From positions 1 through 64,000 of the forward strand of contig JALKBU010000035.1 in NCBI GenBank assembly GCA_023091735.1: a stretch of DNA of 64,000 bases, in the 5' to 3' direction. Both the position numbers and the translations under genes were made by a program. This DNA is from Trichomonas tenax (Eukaryota; Parabasalia; Trichomonadida; Trichomonadidae). Positions within the stretch are counted from its first letter, which is position 1, and the number at the start of each line of letters is the position of its first letter. Below the pieces are notes generated by a model. That model was not told the DNA's origin and made no database searches. It saw only the letters and a program-made list of their open reading frames with translations. Below are positions 60,686-64,000 of the stretch, piece after piece.

Positions 60686-60889
60686 ATGCCCAGAGCTGAT
60701 CCTATACAAGTCCCTTACTTCCCGTCTTTTATTCCTTCAAGAGTAGAAGCAAATAGATATAACACAGTGATGATAAGAATTCAAAAATCATTCGAACTCG
60801 AAATACCACGCGAACCAGCTTCTGAGTCTGAGGAAGAAGTCATTCACGTTCCAAGTAGCTCTGATGATGACGTTAATATTATTGGCTAA
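60686..60889 (+). CDS. Tiny acidic protein with SUMO-interaction-like tail
   Basis: A 67-residue frame starting MPRADPIQVPYFPSFIPS. I prefer the ATG at 60686 over 60653 because TCACGCTTTC, an initiator-like sequence, lies between them at about 60664. The C-terminus reads EEEVIHVPSSSDDDVNIIG: a hydrophobic VIHV followed by serines and acids, the shape of a phospho-regulated SUMO-interaction motif. No domain is recognised. It could be a small nuclear protein, or a chance frame. Confidence 0.5.
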   Translation: MPRADPIQVPYFPSFIPSRVEANRYNTVMIRIQKSFELEIPREPASESEEEVIHVPSSSDDDVNIIG

Positions 60890-61412
60890 TTAAAATTACT
60901 TCAAACTACTTTCAAATCATCCAAAATACTAAATTCATCCACTAGAAAATCTTCTATTAGAAAAATTTTATTATATTATCAATCGAAAAAATTTTCTTCA
61001 TTTATTTGTTTTGTTTTTATAAAGAATAACTCTTACCAGTTGATGCTCTTATTATCTGCATCCATGTTATAAACAAAAAAACGAACAGTTTATATAGAAA
61101 TTACATCTATGTTAAATATGGCTTATATAACTTTAGAATGTATTTCTTTTTTCGCTAGAATGAATGCGCAATAATATAGTACTTGTATAGTGTTGATACC
61201 ACATCAGATATCTCAATATATTCTTTGTTATGAAAATAAAAACTACAAAGTGATTTGTTGATATTCATGAATCAAATGGTCATCGCAGTGTAAGTGCTTG
61301 TGTTTATAATTTATCAACATCAATTGTAAAGTGAAAAACTTATTTGTATTTTTTTGATACAATTAAATTAAAGACCATGCTGATTTAAGATTTTGTTATT
61401 ACGTCATTTTAT
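60890..61412. other. AT-rich intergenic DNA
   Basis: No gene or repeat recognised. Confidence 0.5.
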
Positions 61413-61814
61413 TTACTGCTGCTCGACATTCTTGACCTTGCGGGCCTGGTTAAGGATGGCGATATCGAGCTCCTGCGCCTTCTTGATGATTTCCTGCTGG
61501 AGCTTGAGGCCAACCTGATGAGAGATGATAGCACCGTGTGTTGTGTTCTTTGTAAGGAGCATATCAAGATCCTTAAGAGAACGAACGATAACTGGGATGA
61601 AGCCGGATGGGAGCATGTATCTTGTTGTCTTGTCAGAGCCGAAGCCAATGCTCGGGTGGATTGGGGCACCATGATACTTCCTGCGGAAGCGGGAGTCGAG
61701 GCCACGTGGGCGGCGCCAGGCGGATGGAACGCGAGCCCAGAGATCGGACTGTAGGCGGTGGAAACGTGTTGTCTTCTTGTGAACGATTGGCTTATGTTCA
61801 GCTGGAGCTGGCAT
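61413..61814 (-). CDS. RPL32: 60S ribosomal protein L32 (eL32)
   Basis: A 133-residue ribosomal protein. The ATG at 61814 (MPAPAEHKPIVHKKTTRFHRLQSD) gives the normal family length (about 135). The upstream part of the longer frame overlaps the shared ribosomal-protein promoter motif. Family hallmarks are RRPRGLDSRFRRKYHG, SIGFGSDKTTRYMLPSGF and KDLDMLLTKNTTHGAIISHQVG. GC-rich codon use matches the L27a gene. Confidence 0.96.
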   Translation of the reverse strand: MPAPAEHKPIVHKKTTRFHRLQSDLWARVPSAWRRPRGLDSRFRRKYHGAPIHPSIGFGSDKTTRYMLPSGFIPVIVRSLKDLDMLLTKNTTHGAIISHQVGLKLQQEIIKKAQELDIAILNQARKVKNVEQQ

Positions 61815-61845
61815 TGAAGAAAGGGCGACCAAACCGCTCAAGCTG
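61815..61845 (-). promoter_or_regulatory. Shared ribosomal-protein upstream motif
   Basis: Minus-strand GAGCGGTTTGGTCGCCCTTT abuts the L32 ATG; the L27a gene has the parallel GAGTTTGGCCGGTCTTTTT at the same distance. Confidence 0.6.
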
Positions 61846-61868
61846 TTTTTTTCCTATGAATTAAAAAT

Positions 61869-62357
61869 TTTGGCTGTTTTTGGTTTTTTGGTATATACTC
61901 TTTATGTGTTTTCTAAATATCAAATAATTTTGGTATATATTGTTTCATCCAATTTGCCCTATTTTTATTTTTTGGCTGAAACTTTGAGCATAGCATTTCT
62001 ACTCTATGTAAAATCTAAACATTCACTTATTTTGATTTTTCATTTTTATCAAAGCTTGAACTTGTATTTTTGGCTGAAACTTTGAACATAGGATTTTTAT
62101 TTTATAGAAAATCCAAATGTTAACTTATTTTGATGATTTATTTTTCTTAAATAATGGAATCATATTTTTGGCTGAAATTTTGAATGTAGTATTTCTAATA
62201 TATGGGTGTTTAAAAATTTAATTTAGTTTGATAATCGAAAATTTCATCAAAATATGAAAAATTATTTTTGGCCAAAACTTTAAATATATGATTCATATGA
62301 TGTAGCAGTTCCAAACGTACTTTTATTTTAATATTTAGTTTTTTCATTTTATTTAGT
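61869..62357. repeat. Degenerate tandem repeat, period about 98 bases
   Basis: TTTTTGGCTGAAACTTTGA recurs at about 61971, 62069 (nearly identical), 62167 (one change in AAACT) and 62266 (GGCCAAAACTTTAA). Each is followed by a stretch like CATAGNATTTCTANTNTATG and then CTTATTTTGAT. An earlier, weaker unit starts near 61869. Spacing is 97-99 bases. It lies directly upstream of the L32 gene and does not encode a protein in either direction. Confidence 0.75.
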
Positions 62358-62608
62358 GCCGAAATTTCATATTTATCACCTACATATGATGTGCAGTTTA
62401 TGCGTAGCAAAATTTTTTATCATTTTATTATATCAAATTATGGATTTTGAAATCGATTTCAGATTCTTTGGTTAGAAATGCCTCGCAAATCTTATCGCGG
62501 AGTGTAAGTTTGTTGTGGTTTCTTTTCATTGTCACGTGAATTTTTAATTTTTCGAAAAAAGATAAGATTATTTTTAATAAGAACGTAAAACAATAAATAA
62601 TAATAAAA

Positions 62609-64000
62609 TCACGCTTTCTTCTTCCTAGCAGCGATTTCGGCGGCCTTTTGCTGCGCGATTCTCTGCGCGAGAGCTTTCGTTGCACTTCTATCCAAGACAC
62701 GGCTAACGAACTCTCCCTTGTCGCCCTTCTGACGCTGCTGCTTGAGTACTTCTCCCATTCTTGGCTTCATGATTCTCTTTGAAGACTCTGTTTCTCTGAT
62801 ATCAAAGTTATTTTCTGCGGCGATCTTAGAAGCAACAACCTGAGCATTGCAGACCTGCATGAAGTCATAGTCCTCGTCCTCAAGCTTTTCCTTGAGATTT
62901 GCAATCGTTGCCTTGATCCAATCGAGAACTTCAGATGGATTTTGTGCTGTTAATGGCTCCTTCTGAACGAGCTGCATTTCGTCTGCGAGATGCAATATGC
63001 CGACATCAACGGACTCATTGAATGATATACGAGTGAGTTTATCCTTCTCTGCTTCTTCGAGTTTCTGATTTTCTTGTAATAAAATCTTTTTCGCTTCATT
63101 GAGAAGTCTGTTGCCACCAACACCCTTGTGGGAAGTGTACTCTGCTTCTTCTATAGCTGATCGCTTCTGAGCAGCCTGTTTAGCTAAATCTTCGTTAGCG
63201 GCCTTCAGCTCTTTGATTTGGCGCTTAAGTGTTTCACTCGTGTTGCGGCGCTCCTCGAAGAACTTAACAATGGCCTCTGGCTCACCTGTTCCGAAGTATT
63301 CGACAATTTCATCATATTTTGATGAAACTGCGCGGAACTTCTCATCCTTCTTATCCTTCTGTGCTCTGTTGTTGCGGTTCCTTACGACAGAAGCCTGAGA
63401 ATTCAAAGATTGCTGCGGCTTCGCCTGTCTTGCAGAATTTGAGTCTTCCAGGATTGGCTGATGAAGATTTGCCTGATATTGGGCAGTCTTTGTCTTGAGC
63501 AACTGATCGCGTTTCTCACGCGCCGCTGCTGTCTTCGCTTGTAAGTTGTTGAATTCTAATCTCGCAGCATTCATTGAGTGGACAGAATCACGTGCAATGA
63601 GTTCGAGATCAGCGAGATCGCGCTTCTTTTGCTCGATTTCCTTCTTTTGGGACTCAATGATTCTGTTCCACTGCATTTTTTGTCTCTCGAATTGATAAAT
63701 GATGGTGTTATATATCTTTAAGAGGTGCTTTGTTTCTTGATTTTTTATTTCAGCGTTATCTAATCTGTTTTTGAGTGTCGCAATCCTCTCTGTCGTTGAA
63801 TCTTTCGAAGTTTCGCCACCTTCAAGATTCTGGAGCTGAATTTGAAGCTCATTCTGTCTCTTGATGGCCTCTTGCTTCTTGTGTCTGTAATTATCGATTT
63901 GTTTCTTGAGAAGATTGACTGAGTGTGTCGAATGTTTTATATCTGCGTGAAGGTCAATGTTTTCTGTTCTCTTTTCTTTCTCTTTTGTGAGCTGTGCCAA
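62609..64000 (-). CDS. Coiled-coil protein resembling outer dynein arm docking subunits (partial)
   Basis: A frame of 463 residues open at the right edge of the window, so the N-terminus is missing. Most is heptad coiled coil (INLHADIKHSTHSVNLLKKQIDNY-type segments; FERQKMQWNRIIESQKKEIEQKKRDLADLE). A central non-helical linker rich in N/Q/R (near residues 180-225) separates two coiled halves, followed by a basic alanine/lysine-rich end (AQQKAAEIAARKKKA). The pattern resembles CCDC151/ODAD3 and CCDC63/114 proteins that dock outer dynein arms on flagellar doublets. Resemblance only; other flagellar coiled coils are possible. Confidence 0.6.
   Translation of the reverse strand: MAQLTKEKEKRTENIDLHADIKHSTHSVNLLKKQIDNYRHKKQEAIKRQNELQIQLQNLEGGETSKDSTTERIATLKNRLDNAEIKNQETKHLLKIYNTIIYQFERQKMQWNRIIESQKKEIEQKKRDLADLELIARDSVHSMNAARLEFNNLQAKTAAAREKRDQLLKTKTAQYQANLHQPILEDSNSARQAKPQQSLNSQASVVRNRNNRAQKDKKDEKFRAVSSKYDEIVEYFGTGEPEAIVKFFEERRNTSETLKRQIKELKAANEDLAKQAAQKRSAIEEAEYTSHKGVGGNRLLNEAKKILLQENQKLEEAEKDKLTRISFNESVDVGILHLADEMQLVQKEPLTAQNPSEVLDWIKATIANLKEKLEDEDYDFMQVCNAQVVASKIAAENNFDIRETESSKRIMKPRMGEVLKQQRQKGDKGEFVSRVLDRSATKALAQRIAQQKAAEIAARKKKA

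Noticed and set aside
1..64000. Introns with the trichomonad splice signals (GTATGT...ACTAACACACAG)
   Set aside because: No such signals were noticed on reading, and every intact gene reads through as a single exon. A pattern search would be needed to be exhaustive.
1..64000. CRISPR arrays, bacterial operons or prophage
   Set aside because: No regularly spaced repeats of that type, no ribosome-binding-site pattern, and the gene content is eukaryotic.
1..64000. Assigning the window to Trichomonas vaginalis versus Tritrichomonas foetus
   Set aside because: The gene families fit both. The TCACTTTT preference might separate them, but I cannot verify that without comparison sequences.

Overview
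The window looks like nuclear DNA of a parabasalid protist, a trichomonad of the Trichomonas/Tritrichomonas type. The evidence is: AT-rich intergenic DNA; every intact gene open as a single exon; very short spacing between an initiator-like TCACTTTT or TCAYTWW motif and the ATG; eukaryote-only genes (TOR, kinesin-2, exportin, RabGAP, RhoGAP, cyclic-nucleotide phosphodiesterase); and decayed copies of families known to be hugely expanded in trichomonads (BspA-like leucine-rich surface proteins, DUF3447/ankyrin proteins, glycine-rich ALK-like proteins, beta-helix and PA14-like surface proteins). I cannot settle the species from sequence alone.

Layout. 0-7.2 kb: a broken beta-helix-type surface gene, an intact kinesin-2, a tandem dead kinesin copy, two fragments of glycine-rich genes and a decayed tRNA-Gly. 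7.4-14.3 kb: a complete TOR kinase with FAT, FRB, kinase and FATC regions. 14.3-15.8 kb: AT-rich DNA with a repeated TTTGACAATAAA motif. 15.8-19.2 kb: an IQ-motif protein resembling IQCH. 19.5-26.2 kb: a small hypothetical gene, a 3-hydroxyacyl-CoA dehydrogenase, an ankyrin fragment and a long gene-poor stretch with hairpins, ending in a 528-bp transposon-like element with a TTTTATC target duplication. 26.3-32.9 kb: nucleotide-sugar/PAPS-type transporter, a multi-pass membrane protein (possibly choline-transporter-like), a PA14-like pseudogene, a WW-MyTH4-RhoGAP protein and ribosomal protein L27a. 33.7-34.0 kb: a small inverted-repeat element. 34.4-42.4 kb: a GAF-domain phosphodiesterase, two dead DUF3447/ankyrin genes, a membrane-anchor fragment, a small hypothetical gene and an inverted scrap of the phosphodiesterase. 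42.7-47.2 kb: a hypothetical coiled-coil protein and a dead BspA-like gene. 47.6-56.0 kb: TBC RabGAP, 7-TM-like protein, two-module AAA ATPase, a protein with ubiquitin-like segments and a TRAPPC13-like protein. 56.1-57.2 kb: a 1044-bp multi-hairpin foldback element flanked by an 18-bp direct repeat. 57.4-64 kb: CRM1-like exportin, a tiny acidic protein, ribosomal protein L32, a degenerate 98-bp tandem repeat, and the 3' part of a coiled-coil protein resembling outer-dynein-arm docking subunits.

How things fit together. The intact genes are housekeeping, signalling, trafficking and flagellar genes on both strands with no operon-like logic. Between them lie decayed surface-protein and ankyrin genes, several inactivated only by point nonsense mutations in an otherwise open frame. 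The least explained material is the pair of related inverted-repeat elements at 33.7 and 56.1 kb. Their termini carry both the initiator-like TCACTTTTTC sequence and a TTTACATGTCA motif that also recurs upstream of several genes. The larger one has an unusually long target duplication and no coding capacity.
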